The notes under the pieces: generated by a model
What the model was told of the DNA's origin: nothing
Databases searched by the model: none
Seen by the model: only the letters and a program-made list of their open reading frames with translations
Source of the DNA: Nitrospiraceae bacterium UBA6898
Lineage (GTDB): Bacteria; Nitrospirota; Thermodesulfovibrionia; Thermodesulfovibrionales; UBA6898
NCBI GenBank assembly: GCA_002448975.1
Contig: DKBO01000055.1
Span: 1-22,265, forward strand
DNA length: 22,265 nt
Reading direction: 5' to 3'
In this document: positions 8,533-17,512 of the stretch, in pieces
How positions within the stretch are numbered: the first letter of the stretch is position 1
Layout: every line of letters begins with the position of its first letter
Program-made: the position numbers and the translations under genes

Positions 8533-10434
8533 ATGGGAAATTTTTCGAGGAATCCGGAAGATAGATTAAAAGACTCGGTATCGAAGCACTACGTCGGTGT
8601 CCGGCTACAGCAGGGCGTGCCGCTCCTTGATGCGGACTGGAATGAGATGGAAGGCATCAGAAAGGCTGCACATGAGGCGCTGGGCACCAGGTTTATCGGC
8701 AATGGCGTGCCGTCGGGCAGCGACGGGTTCAGGGTTTTTGCAATGGCTGAGGACAACAATCTCGGTATTCGTAAGGGAGATCTCCTCGTAGACGGAAGGA
8801 TGATCTCCTGCGACAGCGACACAACGTATGCCTTGCAGCCGAATGCCAAACTGACGGACACGCTGACGACTCCCGTTGATGACACCTCATTCGTAGCATA
8901 CCTGGATGTCTGGGAACGCGAAGTCGACAGTGATGAGGACAAGGAGCTTGTCGACGACAGGATCGGCATCGAGACCTGTACGAGGGCCAGGCAGGAGTGG
9001 GCAGTTCGCATAGCAAAGGGCAGCGGTATTACCGATATGCCGAAACCGCTCAGCGGGCATGTCCATTGTCCCCTTGCTCTGCTCCTGAGGAAAAAGAACA
9101 ATGCGAAGATAAGCGCGGAGATGATAACTGACCTGAGGAGACTTCATCTGACCCTGTCGGAGGGCACAAAGCAGCCGCTTGAACTCTTCGACGGCTCGGG
9201 CACGCTTCTCTACGGCTGTGACCATTTTGCTCAGATGTTCGGCCTGACCGCGAGCGCATACCAGAAGCTCCTCGAAAGCGACCTCTTTTTCGCCCAGAGC
9301 TTCTCGAATGCCACAGGGAGAGAGGGCGCACTCATATCTTTCGTGTTCCAGTCTGTCTGCGCTGCGGCGCGAACCGCCGAGACCCAGGCGCTTCTGAGGC
9401 TCATAAACAACGCCGACGGTCTGAAGCTCATGGAGAAGCTCTACGGGGCGCAGGACGAATTCGAAAAGACGGTCACCTCGCTCTCGACAAAGCCGGAGAG
9501 TGTGGCTACCCTGAACTTTGCGAAGAAGTTCAGGCAGCTCCTCGACGGAGATACAACAGCAGGAATTACCGGGCTCAAGGACGCTGTCTTTACGAAGAAA
9601 GACCTTGAGGGCTCTTTCAAGGCGCAGCAGAGGATAAACCAGGAGATCGGAAGCAGGACGCAGATCCTGCCGCACGGACACCTGGCCCTGATCTTCAAGA
9701 GCGGACCTCCCCCTGGTACGGTTATCACAGTAGGACAGACATACCGGTATGAGTATCAAATGACCTTTGAGCCGGTCGGTCCCGGCGCAGCGGTAGAAGA
9801 GACGTTTGAAATCATAGCCTCTATGACGCCACCCGGGTGGAGTGCAAAGCTGGTGAACAATGACACGGGCGCGATAAAACTGAAGACGGGCGATACGACA
9901 GCACTGCAGGTGGACGTGGAGATACCTGCTGTCCCTGCGGTGAACGAATCGACCCTAAACCTTCTCGTCAGGTCCCAGAATAACCCGACCGAGATGACCG
10001 CGAACAATACAGAAGTGTCGCTCAAGATCGGCGGCGGCGGCGTGCAACCGTCGGCGGTGAATGTCGAGCTTCTTTTGCCTGTTATGAACCTTGCAACCGA
10101 TACCTTGAAAATCGGCCGCGGCGGCCCTGTCGGATTGGCAGGAAAGGCCACGAACATACAGCTCCGGTTCAGCCTGCTTCAGGCATCTGCGATTCAGGAA
10201 GAATATAACGTGACATTCACGGCGTCTGCACCCAACACTCTTGAAGACATTGCGTTGGTCACATATCCTCTTGGAGGTGCAGCCGGCCAGGAAAAGAAGG
10301 TCACGTTTACGCTCAGTGCAACGGATGCTGCCGTAAACAACACGACCGGCAATCTTACCGTCAGGGTAGAGAAAAAGACCGATGCAAACACATACAAGGA
10401 ACTCGTCATCAAATACAGTGTGAATAAAGCCTAA
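8533..10434 (+). CDS. DUF6519-like structural protein with C-terminal Ig-like repeats
   Basis: This 633-residue protein starts at ATG 8533 after AAAGGGGGA. The N-terminus (SKHYVGVRLQQGVPLLDADWNE, residues about 18-39) is the signature of DUF6519-type proteins, which recur in eCIS and related tail loci. A further family-like block is YLDVWEREV followed by an R-x-R-x-E-W-A-V-R motif. Residues about 200-385 are largely helical. Residues about 395-633 contain two consecutive Ig-like/CARDB-like beta domains (the second from VQPSAVNVELLLP onward), as in adhesion stalks. A role in fibre or receptor attachment is inferred from domains and position; it has no signal peptide, consistent with cytoplasmic assembly of the particle. 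Confidence 0.75.
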   Translation: MGNFSRNPEDRLKDSVSKHYVGVRLQQGVPLLDADWNEMEGIRKAAHEALGTRFIGNGVPSGSDGFRVFAMAEDNNLGIRKGDLLVDGRMISCDSDTTYALQPNAKLTDTLTTPVDDTSFVAYLDVWEREVDSDEDKELVDDRIGIETCTRARQEWAVRIAKGSGITDMPKPLSGHVHCPLALLLRKKNNAKISAEMITDLRRLHLTLSEGTKQPLELFDGSGTLLYGCDHFAQMFGLTASAYQKLLESDLFFAQSFSNATGREGALISFVFQSVCAAARTAETQALLRLINNADGLKLMEKLYGAQDEFEKTVTSLSTKPESVATLNFAKKFRQLLDGDTTAGITGLKDAVFTKKDLEGSFKAQQRINQEIGSRTQILPHGHLALIFKSGPPPGTVITVGQTYRYEYQMTFEPVGPGAAVEETFEIIASMTPPGWSAKLVNNDTGAIKLKTGDTTALQVDVEIPAVPAVNESTLNLLVRSQNNPTEMTANNTEVSLKIGGGGVQPSAVNVELLLPVMNLATDTLKIGRGGPVGLAGKATNIQLRFSLLQASAIQEEYNVTFTASAPNTLEDIALVTYPLGGAAGQEKKVTFTLSATDAAVNNTTGNLTVRVEKKTDANTYKELVIKYSVNKA

Positions 10435-10473
10435 GTCTTCATGGACCGCAATAAACTCTACGAGGAGGGATGT

Positions 10474-12447
10474 ATGAAGGAACCTACAGGAGCGAAGAGA
10501 CACGGGAAGAATGGAGGGTTCGGTCAGATTGCCGGACATCTGATGATTTTGGTCGCCTTGATGGCAATACTGCCGTATCCGGCGGCAGCCGGTGTGGACG
10601 ATGTATGCGATCCCGGTCTGTCGTACAACAGTCCGGGAGACAACCTCTGCGTACCGGGCATCGATACGCAAAAAGAGTACATTATCAACGGTATTGTCGA
10701 CGCCGGGGAATGGCTCGCCGGGACCTATTATCATCATGATAACTATACCGGCGGTACTCCGCTTGAGGCCGACGTATACGTTTCTCACAAGAAGCGGGGC
10801 ATCAACAAGACGGATCTGTACCTCATGTTTAATCTCTCGGGAGAGGCGACCAATACGTATAATGACGAGATCAGGATCGGGATCAATCCTGGGACTACGG
10901 CAGGAAACGACAGCATGATCAAGATATTCCCCTGGAGTGCAGGCGGGTTCAAGGTCGAGTTCCATCAGTACGATAATGCAACAAGCACATGGTCGCTCGT
11001 TGCGACCAATCCGGCGTGGGCCGTCGCCGCAGTGAATGAAAATATTGCGACAGCGACATGGTCCGTAGAGGTAAAGATATCCCTTGACCTGATCCCGGGC
11101 CATCCGGTTACCGGTAATGACCTCAGGCTGGCCCTCGAATTGATCTCTGACGATAATATCAGCGGACCCGTTCTCTTTGCCTGGCCGCCGCACTATCCTG
11201 CCGGGGCGCACGAAAATGTCTGCGCAAACCCCCAGCGCTGGCATCCGATGAGCTTCGGTACCGACTGCTACGCCGACCTTACGATTGCCAACGGGCTCTA
11301 TTCGTGCGACGCAGTGTATGTGCTTCGCAGCGGCGCCAAGAGTTCTGAAATCGCGGTCAATGCGATGAACGAATTTCATGCGGATGTTGCGAACCTCAGC
11401 GGGTCGAAGAACGCCAATGGCGTGAAGGTCTACATGACGCTGCTCCAGCTCGGCATCAGCACTGCCCCGATCGCGATGAACTATAGCGAAACCGATACGA
11501 ATATCAGGAACTGGTTCCAGGAGAAGTGGGGCTCGTGGCTCTTTGCGACAGACCATCTCGACAGTGGCTCTCCGAGGCCGCCGACTGCATTTTCGGTGAA
11601 TGCCGGACTCACGGATACCGCTGCCCGTTTTAACTGGAAGCCGACAGACGAGACCCGTTTCGGCAATATGAATCAGATGGTAGGCTCGCACAAATGCACC
11701 GCCGCCTTCGTCGACTTCAAGGACGACCCGAACATGGCGAACAATTTCTCGTTCTGCAATACGACGATTGTAAAATGCCTTACCGGCGAACCCTGTCCGC
11801 TGTCCTTCTGGACCGGGTCGTTCTTCGCTAACAATATGGCAGGCGGAAATTTCAATGCGATGTTCAAGGTGAACGCCATCAACGAGCCCAACAAGGGCTG
11901 GATGAAGGAGGCTAAGATCGGCCTTGCGGGCCAGGGCATGGAGCGCATACGCGAAGGTATCTACTCGATGCGCATCCAAGAAAAGGCCAACATTCCCCTG
12001 AAGATGGATGTGTATGCCCCCAAGCTGCGGGTGGTGACCGAACAGCCGGCCTTGCGCGTGCCTGATCGTAGAGTTGTCGAAGCGCCGAACATTATGATGC
12101 CCCGCATGATTACGCGGAAAACCGGTGAGGCGGTCGGGCAGGATGCCCAGCTGAAGAAGATGTACGGAGACAAACCCATAGTCGTCGTCGAAGGCTATGC
12201 GCCTGCAGGATATGAGACAGACGATCAGGGCAAGAGAGTCCAGCTGTACCGGTATACAAATTATGTCGCCTTTGTTATCGATACTCAGCCGGGAGAAGAG
12301 AAGCCGCCGGCGCGTCCGCCGGTTGGCTGCGGCCAGGTGAAGACGACGATGCGAAGTCTGCCGCTCATTGCCGGTGTAGCCGGCCTTGTGTTCGTGGGGC
12401 GCAGATCTATCAGAAGGAAGAAGAGCAGAAAAGAGGACCGAGCATAG
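10474..12447 (+). CDS. Secreted surface protein with CBM9-like domain and C-terminal Cys/TM/basic sorting-like tail
   Basis: I choose ATG 10474, six bases after GAGGAGG, over the in-frame ATG 10441, giving 657 residues. The N-terminus is a classic signal peptide (basic start, hydrophobic MILVALMAILPYP, cleavage after AAA near residue 39). Residues about 65-215 resemble a CBM9/DOMON-like domain (NGIVDAGEW, then DLYLMFN, W-S-V-E-V-K-I-S-L). The middle is beta-rich and unassigned. The C-terminus has a Pro-rich linker, V-G-C-G (Cys 619), a short hydrophobic segment (LPLIAGVAGLVFVG) and a basic end (RRSIRRKKSRK). This three-part tail resembles MYXO-CTERM-type surface sorting tags. It is followed directly by an Lgt-family gene, which may modify it. 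Function in the eCIS is unknown. Confidence 0.72.
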   Translation: MKEPTGAKRHGKNGGFGQIAGHLMILVALMAILPYPAAAGVDDVCDPGLSYNSPGDNLCVPGIDTQKEYIINGIVDAGEWLAGTYYHHDNYTGGTPLEADVYVSHKKRGINKTDLYLMFNLSGEATNTYNDEIRIGINPGTTAGNDSMIKIFPWSAGGFKVEFHQYDNATSTWSLVATNPAWAVAAVNENIATATWSVEVKISLDLIPGHPVTGNDLRLALELISDDNISGPVLFAWPPHYPAGAHENVCANPQRWHPMSFGTDCYADLTIANGLYSCDAVYVLRSGAKSSEIAVNAMNEFHADVANLSGSKNANGVKVYMTLLQLGISTAPIAMNYSETDTNIRNWFQEKWGSWLFATDHLDSGSPRPPTAFSVNAGLTDTAARFNWKPTDETRFGNMNQMVGSHKCTAAFVDFKDDPNMANNFSFCNTTIVKCLTGEPCPLSFWTGSFFANNMAGGNFNAMFKVNAINEPNKGWMKEAKIGLAGQGMERIREGIYSMRIQEKANIPLKMDVYAPKLRVVTEQPALRVPDRRVVEAPNIMMPRMITRKTGEAVGQDAQLKKMYGDKPIVVVEGYAPAGYETDDQGKRVQLYRYTNYVAFVIDTQPGEEKPPARPPVGCGQVKTTMRSLPLIAGVAGLVFVGRRSIRRKKSRKEDRA

Positions 12448-12456
12448 AGCCTGTCC

Positions 12457-13311
12457 ATGCATGAGCGCATCGCAGCATTTGTGAACAGTAAGACCGGCAT
12501 GGGGTTTCTCGTGCCGGATTACTACCTCATATATGCCGCAGCTATAGTGTTCGGCACATATCTGGCTGTGCGCGAAGCAGAGCGGAAGGCCCTCAACCCT
12601 GTCAGCGTCTTCAGAGCCTGTCTTGTGATCGTTCTTGCGGCCGTGATAGGAGCCAGATTGTTTGTCGTTGTACAGTACGGGGGATACTATCGATTACACC
12701 TGGCCGAAATCCCGAGGATCTGGGAAGGCGGTACGGCGAGCACCGGGGCGTATATCGGCGGAATCGTCGCCGCCTTTGTCGCAGCTGCCGGGTACCGTCT
12801 TCCGATCGCCCGCTTCTTTGACTGCTGCGCACCTTCCGTTGCCGCGGCAATAATCCTCGGCCGTATAGGGTGCTTCCTGAACGGCTGCTGCTATGGCAGC
12901 AGATCGGATCTGCCCTGGGCAGTCTCCTTCCCTGCCGGGACAGGGCCGTACCATGACCATCTCGCGGCCGGTCTCATCTCTGCGGGCAGTGCTGCACTGC
13001 CAATCCATCCGACTCAGCTCTACGAGGCACTGTATGTCCTTGGTGTCTTCGTTCTCCTGCTTGTGCTGAGGAGGGCGCAGAGGGAGGAAGGCGAACTCAC
13101 CGCAGTCTTATTCGTCCTGTACCCCTTGGGAAGGATCTTTAGTGAGTTCCTGCGCGGCGATGAACGTGGTGTCGTCGGATTTCTCTCCATGCCGCAGGTT
13201 CTCGCGCTTGCACTTCTGATAGCTGCAGGCACTTTTCTCGTGGGGAAGAGGATAAGACGGTCCGCTGATAGTGACGTCATCAACAAGATGAAACAGGAAA
13301 TCCCGACATGA
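12457..13311 (+). CDS. Divergent prolipoprotein diacylglyceryl transferase (Lgt) family protein
   Basis: This 284-residue integral membrane protein has several hydrophobic segments. It has the Lgt signature as GRIGCFLNGCCYG (residues 135-147), H-P-T-Q-L-Y-E (184-190) and the late GRIFSEFLRGDE block (225-236), which together supply the Arg/Asn residues expected in the family. Lgt normally transfers diacylglycerol from phosphatidylglycerol to the lipobox Cys. Here the canonical H-G-G block after the I-W-E-G-G segment (89-93) is changed to S-T-G-A, so the His essential in the E. coli enzyme seems missing. This marks it as a specialised paralog. Its stop TGA (13309-13311) overlaps the ATG of the next gene. 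Acting on the preceding protein's Cys 619 is a hypothesis. Confidence 0.82.
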   Translation: MHERIAAFVNSKTGMGFLVPDYYLIYAAAIVFGTYLAVREAERKALNPVSVFRACLVIVLAAVIGARLFVVVQYGGYYRLHLAEIPRIWEGGTASTGAYIGGIVAAFVAAAGYRLPIARFFDCCAPSVAAAIILGRIGCFLNGCCYGSRSDLPWAVSFPAGTGPYHDHLAAGLISAGSAALPIHPTQLYEALYVLGVFVLLLVLRRAQREEGELTAVLFVLYPLGRIFSEFLRGDERGVVGFLSMPQVLALALLIAAGTFLVGKRIRRSADSDVINKMKQEIPT

Positions 13312-14921
13312 AGAAAAGAGTATCGGCAACGGCTGAAACAGAGAGAAAAAGAGGCGACCCTGCCGCTGCTCAATCCCGCGGTTTTATCACAGCAGGCGAG
13401 AGATCTCTTGATTCTTTCGACAAAATGCACAGGGCTTATGGAAACAGGGTGCTCCAGAAGATGCTGGTTTCCGGTATGCTCAGTCCAAAACTCAGAATCG
13501 GGCAGCCGGATGACATCTATGAGCAGGAGGCAGATCGGATAGCAGATCGCGTGATGCGCATGCCCGAACCCGGCATCCAGCGCAAGCCCGGTTGACCCTT
13601 CGCACAAGTTCCCTCGTGCAGGGAGGAGGAAAAGGTCCGGCTCAGGCGAAAACCGAACGTCGGCAGGGACTCTGACAGCAGCAGGGATATTAATGACTCA
13701 GTCACAGACGGAATGAGAGGCGGAAATCCGCTGCCGGATACGACGCGGCGATTTTTTGAAGAACGTTTCGGTCATGATTTTCGGCACGTCAGGGTCCACA
13801 CAGGCGATGCCTCAGCAGCATCGGCGCAGGAGATTAACGCCCGGGCATACACCTATGGCAAGAACATCGTATTCGGAGGGGGGCAATATGATCCCGGAAC
13901 CCATGCGGGAAGGCGGCTCCTTGCGCACGAGCTGACGCATGTCGTTCAGCAGACCGGGTTATCCGGCCGAAGTTCCTTCGGGGAAGGCATCCTGCAGGCT
14001 GCTTTTGAAGATGAGCCGATATCTGCCGGCAGCAATTCTGACACGCTGGTGACCCGTATCCAAGGCATTCTTCGAGAATGGAAAAGTGAATGCCAGGAAG
14101 GGGTTAATGATTTCGTTCATGCGGAGTTGGCCGCCAGGATTGATACCTTGGGATCAGGTTCATGGCCCGGCTTTGTTACCGCCTTGATTGGAAACACTAT
14201 TTGGGCTGCGTCGGCTTTTGTCCCCCTGGTATTTGTAGCTGTACCAGAAATTGCAGTGGCCACTTTTGCCATGAGCATGCTCGGCGTTGCCATCAACGCC
14301 AGTCCCAGTATCCCCTCGGCGAGTTCAGAAGGTGAAAATCTTACTAGGATTGCTCTTCTCTTAAAGAACTATTTTGGTGAGGTATTTACCGGTCTTATGG
14401 ATCAGATAAATCCGAGGGTTCAGCGATATGTCCGACACCATCCGACGCAAACGGGGAACCAGGCGCTAATCGCGTTCCTGGCATATAACTTTCTGCCCAC
14501 GGCTGTTAATTTGAGTGGCACTCCGAACATAAACGGAAACGAAATAAGGGCAATTACGCACAGAATAGCAGCAGACCTGCTTAATCGGTATCGACAGCAG
14601 GTAGTGCCGATCGGTCCGGTAACGACGGTCAATCGCACCGATCCGGTGGATCGACAGGTCAGTACACAGACCGGCCTCGTCTGGGCCCGGCACAACAATG
14701 GAATAAGTTATCTGACGCTGATCTATATTACGAACGAAGCGATCGGGGGACGTCAAAGCGGTACGCGTATCCGTTTCCTCAGATTTATTGACAACGACCT
14801 CAAACAGTCGGCAATTGAACGGGCAACGCCGAACCAGCCCAGGGGCATCCAGACTCTGCCCTGGGATGCGGTTCAAGATATTCCGGGGAGCGCCACCGCA
14901 ACGGCTGCGCGACGGCAATAG
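13308..14921 (+). CDS. eCIS-core (DUF4157) cargo protein with in-frame UGA, putative selenoprotein 1
   Basis: ATG 13308 overlaps the Lgt stop. The frame is open to UGA 13593-13595 (codon 96) and continues open in the same frame to the stop ending at 14921, 537 residues if UGA is read as Sec. Residues about 45-90 hold the eCIS tag: GNRVLQKML, then IGQPDDIYEQEADRIADRVM, R-M-P-E-P and Q-R-K-P-G-U. After the UGA comes PFAQVPSCREEE. The DUF4157 domain spans about 140-215, with FFEERFG, VRVHTGD, A-R-A-Y-T-Y-G and HELTH (H207, E208, H211). The C-terminal part has a hydrophobic pair (about 286-330, WPGFVTALIG to SMLGVAI) and an unrecognised region, plausibly the effector. If UGA is only a stop, this is a 95-residue tag plus a separate ORF from 13713 with no ribosome site. 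Confidence 0.78.
13593..13625 (+). promoter_or_regulatory. In-frame UGA (Sec 96) with SECIS-like hairpin, gene 1
   Basis: The UGA at 13593-13595 follows AAG-CCC-GGT (K-P-G). Counting from the base after UGA, bases 14-19 (13609-13614, TTCCCT) pair with 25-30 (13620-13625, AGGGAG) with one G-U pair. This leaves the 5-base loop CGTGC at 13615-13619. A G at the second loop position and a loop 20 nt from the UGA fit the known bacterial SECIS pattern (loop 16-37 nt downstream, G in the first two loop bases). The competing pairing CCCT/AGGG with GCAC/GTGC, starting at the base after UGA, is also possible. Fold and SelB binding are untested. Confidence 0.55.
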
Positions 14922-14953
14922 ACAGCAAAGCAGCGCGACCGGTTCTCATGAAG

Positions 14954-15013
14954 GGTGCGCGCATCCTCTTGCGCTGCGATTCTGCGGGTACTGATTCTGG
15001 TGATGCGCGTATC
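14954..15013. repeat. Imperfect inverted repeat in intergenic gap
   Basis: In the 108-base gap between two cargo genes, CGCGCATC (14958-14965) is matched by GATGCGCG (15002-15009). Pairing extends outward to 14954/15013 with two G-U pairs, giving about 12 bp around a 36-base loop. There is no T run after it, so it is not a clear rho-independent terminator. It could be an mRNA structure that limits expression of the next gene, which has no good ribosome site. Confidence 0.4.
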
Positions 15014-15029
15014 GTCAGCATAATGAACA

Positions 15030-16358
15030 ATGGGTAAATTCGGCGGCATGGAACGAAAGATCGCGAATCTGGCGGGGAATAATAAGCCGCGCGAAAGAAT
15101 GCGAATGCCATCACGCCCAGCAGATTCCGCGACCGACGCGATCTTGCTGCATCATCATGTAATTGGTAACCGTGCTGTTGCGACTATGCTCGAGTCCCTA
15201 TGTATACAGGCCAAACTCACGATCGGGCAGCCGAACGACGTCTACGAGCAGGAGGCGGACCGCGTCGCGGACATGGTGATGCGCATGCCTGATCCATACC
15301 GGAGAGCTTCACGCGGCGTGAGGACGGTGTCTTCTCCAGGGGTTTCAGTTGTCGAACGCCCGAACGGAGAAATGATTTCAGGAGAATGGAAGATCGCGGG
15401 CCGGAGCGGGCCGAACCCCCTGACAACGGGCGGCCGGACCGACGAGGAACTGCTCGAAGGTGCGTTCAGGGAGATATGTCCACTCGCGAGCCGAAGCGGC
15501 GACCGGATACGAATTCCCGCGACCGGTGTTTCCGCAGGCCATAGTGACGGGTGTCGATGCCTGCAGGACATCGAGGCAGGTCTTCCCGCACTCAAGACCT
15601 CCCGGCCCCCGGCTGAGATAACAGCTGAGCCTCATGGATGGAGTTCGACCTCATCCTCGGCCGATCCGGTTCAGGTTTCAGCGCGCCATCCGGATGACCC
15701 TTTCCAATGGGGATATTGGACCACGACCACGCTCCCGCAGCCGACCGAGCGGCGGCATGTAAAGCCCTTTTGGCAGACCGTGGCGCATGAAGTGTGCGGG
15801 CATGTTGCCAACTATGTCAGGACCCGTGGTGCACATGCGGGGGGGAGAAGCGACAACCCCCGACATCACGACCCGGCCATTGAACAGGAAAACCTCGTTG
15901 CCGGGGAACACGGCGTTGCACAGCATGAACAGCGGGGATATGAGTTTGCGCACGGTGGCCGGCCGGCAACCCGTCATGCCGGAGAATCATTCCTCTCCTC
16001 ATCGGTCCCTGACTTCCAGCATGCATCGGCAGCACTTCCCGCGTATGCGTCGACCACATCGGTTATCGATTCCGTGTATCAAACTTCGCTGCTGTTTCCG
16101 GTCTTTGTGGAACTCGTGGGGGTTGCATATGCAAACGAGGGCGGAATCAGTCTTGCGCTTGACAGGGCCCATGCGGCCAAGGCCGCACTTATCACCAAAG
16201 GAGTGCCGGATGCCTTTACGTCACGGCGAGGCGCTGCAGCGCACCGGTACACGGTCCGGGGAAGGGTTGAGCCGGGGCTGTCTGTTCCGAATACCTGCCA
16301 GACAGGCAAGAATGTAGAAGTCTATATGTATCACGATCCCCGTTCACTCGGGCCATGA
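15030..16358 (+). CDS. eCIS-tagged cargo protein with HExCGH metalloprotease-like domain, no DUF4157
   Basis: This 442-residue protein starts at ATG 15030; ATG 15048 is an in-frame alternative, and neither has a clear Shine-Dalgarno. Residues about 45-90 repeat the eCIS tag (IGNRAVATML, KLTIGQPNDVYEQEADRVAD, M-R-M-P-D-P). The KPG-UGA segment and the DUF4157 core are absent. The second part has E-I-C-P, D-G-C-R-C-L-Q-D-I and HEVCGH (H253, E254, H258), then I-E-Q-E-N-L-V-A-G-E-H-G (about 284-295). The same blocks occur in the gene at 17620-18843. HExxGH followed by a Glu-rich helix is the arrangement of M49-type zincins (HELLGH), so a zinc-dependent hydrolase is plausible but unproven. Confidence 0.7.
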   Translation: MGKFGGMERKIANLAGNNKPRERMRMPSRPADSATDAILLHHHVIGNRAVATMLESLCIQAKLTIGQPNDVYEQEADRVADMVMRMPDPYRRASRGVRTVSSPGVSVVERPNGEMISGEWKIAGRSGPNPLTTGGRTDEELLEGAFREICPLASRSGDRIRIPATGVSAGHSDGCRCLQDIEAGLPALKTSRPPAEITAEPHGWSSTSSSADPVQVSARHPDDPFQWGYWTTTTLPQPTERRHVKPFWQTVAHEVCGHVANYVRTRGAHAGGRSDNPRHHDPAIEQENLVAGEHGVAQHEQRGYEFAHGGRPATRHAGESFLSSSVPDFQHASAALPAYASTTSVIDSVYQTSLLFPVFVELVGVAYANEGGISLALDRAHAAKAALITKGVPDAFTSRRGAAAHRYTVRGRVEPGLSVPNTCQTGKNVEVYMYHDPRSLGP

Positions 16359-16432
16359 GAACAGTCTGTGCGAGACGGCCTCAAACAAACAGGACCGGCA
16401 TGAAGTGAGCCGGACTGCTTTTCTATAAGCAG

Positions 16433-17512
16433 ATGGGCGGAACGCGCTGCAGAATGAGACCATGCCAGCGTCTTTCTGATGTACAGAAGAAGACGGCTGG
16501 AGAGTCTTTGGTGCGCGGGCGTACGGTCTCCGAAGAGCGGCCCTATTCCCTCTTTGGCAATCAGAGCCTGCTTAGGATGGTCGAAGCGGATGAAATTGTT
16601 TCCGGGAACGCATCACAGTCATCCGGAGGTGTCGAGAGCCCTGTACGTGTGACCAGGGCGGACCCGATGATCCAGAAGGCCGGCAAGGACGAGCCTGCAC
16701 CGCAGCAGGCGGCCCCGGGACAGAAGCTGAAGTCTCTTGAACCTGAAAAGCTGCAGGCCAAGGATATCCGTGCTGCCATCGACCTTTTCAAGGGCAGCGA
16801 TGCTGCTAAGACCGGATGGGGCCGCAGGGTGGCAGCCCGGCTGGAGGATCTGTACGGGGAAGATGAGATAGGGTTAGAGGAGATGGAGTTGGGCCTTGGA
16901 GGGGAGTACCGGCCGGGTATAGCAGGTGCAGGCAGATACGATCTTGCACTCGGCGAGACCCAGCTCTATAACGCCATGGCCCTGAAGATGGTGCATGAGG
17001 CTATACACGCACTCGAGGCGGACAGACATTCATTGGATGATGAAATGGCGGCGTTCGAATTTGAGGCCGGATACTATGAGGAACTGAAGGACAAGAAGGT
17101 GGTCAACCCGGCTGAACACGCCATGAACGAACGCTATCTCGAACTGAAGAGCAAGAACAGGGCCGTCGATATACTCTTCCCGAAGTACGCCGGACTGCCC
17201 GACGTCGCATGGATCGTCAAGCACAAGAATGACTGGGGAGGACTGGAGAACCGGCTGGGCGAAACAAGGGCCGCCTATGTCAATACGCTCCTCGGGAAAG
17301 GTGACGGGCAGGAGGATTTGATATTCAGCATCGTCACTGCACCGATCGAGAACAGACTCGAATTTCGAACCATGATCGCCAAGATCGGCGACAGTGAGAA
17401 GGGCGACTTCAAAGCCGGGGTGCGGCGTTTGAATGGCGTGTTTTCATCCGACCACCGTTCTGCCTTCGACCGTCTGCTCCGGGGCAACGCGGCGCCGGTA
17501 CCGGCAAAGTAG
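16433..17512 (+). CDS. Putative zincin cargo protein (HEAIH) with degenerate eCIS tag
   Basis: This is a 359-residue protein if ATG 16433 is used; ATG 16454 is another possible start, and ribosome sites are weak. SLFGNQSLLRMV (39-50) looks like a degenerate copy of the GNR-x-x-x-x-x-[LM] tag of the neighbouring genes. A Gln/Pro/Lys-rich linker follows (about 75-105). The catalytic-type motif is HEAIH (H188, E189, H192), with acidic residues E204, E209 and E211 in the next helix (DDEMAAFEFEA), as in gluzincin-like toxins. There is no signal peptide, in line with delivery by the injection system. The start codon and the exact metallopeptidase family are uncertain. Confidence 0.65.
   Translation: MGGTRCRMRPCQRLSDVQKKTAGESLVRGRTVSEERPYSLFGNQSLLRMVEADEIVSGNASQSSGGVESPVRVTRADPMIQKAGKDEPAPQQAAPGQKLKSLEPEKLQAKDIRAAIDLFKGSDAAKTGWGRRVAARLEDLYGEDEIGLEEMELGLGGEYRPGIAGAGRYDLALGETQLYNAMALKMVHEAIHALEADRHSLDDEMAAFEFEAGYYEELKDKKVVNPAEHAMNERYLELKSKNRAVDILFPKYAGLPDVAWIVKHKNDWGGLENRLGETRAAYVNTLLGKGDGQEDLIFSIVTAPIENRLEFRTMIAKIGDSEKGDFKAGVRRLNGVFSSDHRSAFDRLLRGNAAPVPAK

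Noticed and set aside
9955..12462. 835-codon open frame on the minus strand opposite the secreted CBM9-like protein
   Set aside because: It is antisense to genes with clear signal peptide, ribosome sites and domain matches. The translation is rich in Arg/His without a recognisable domain, as expected for a shadow frame created by codon bias.
13713..13730. Separate downstream cistron starting at ATG 13713 (and GTG 17926, GTG 19178)
   Set aside because: These codons have no Shine-Dalgarno at normal spacing, and conserved coding sequence lies between the UGA and them. Not fully excluded.
16395..16425. Hairpin CCGGC/GCCGG followed by a short T run, as a terminator
   Set aside because: The stem is only 5 bp with a 9-base loop and the T run is short and delayed; too weak to call.
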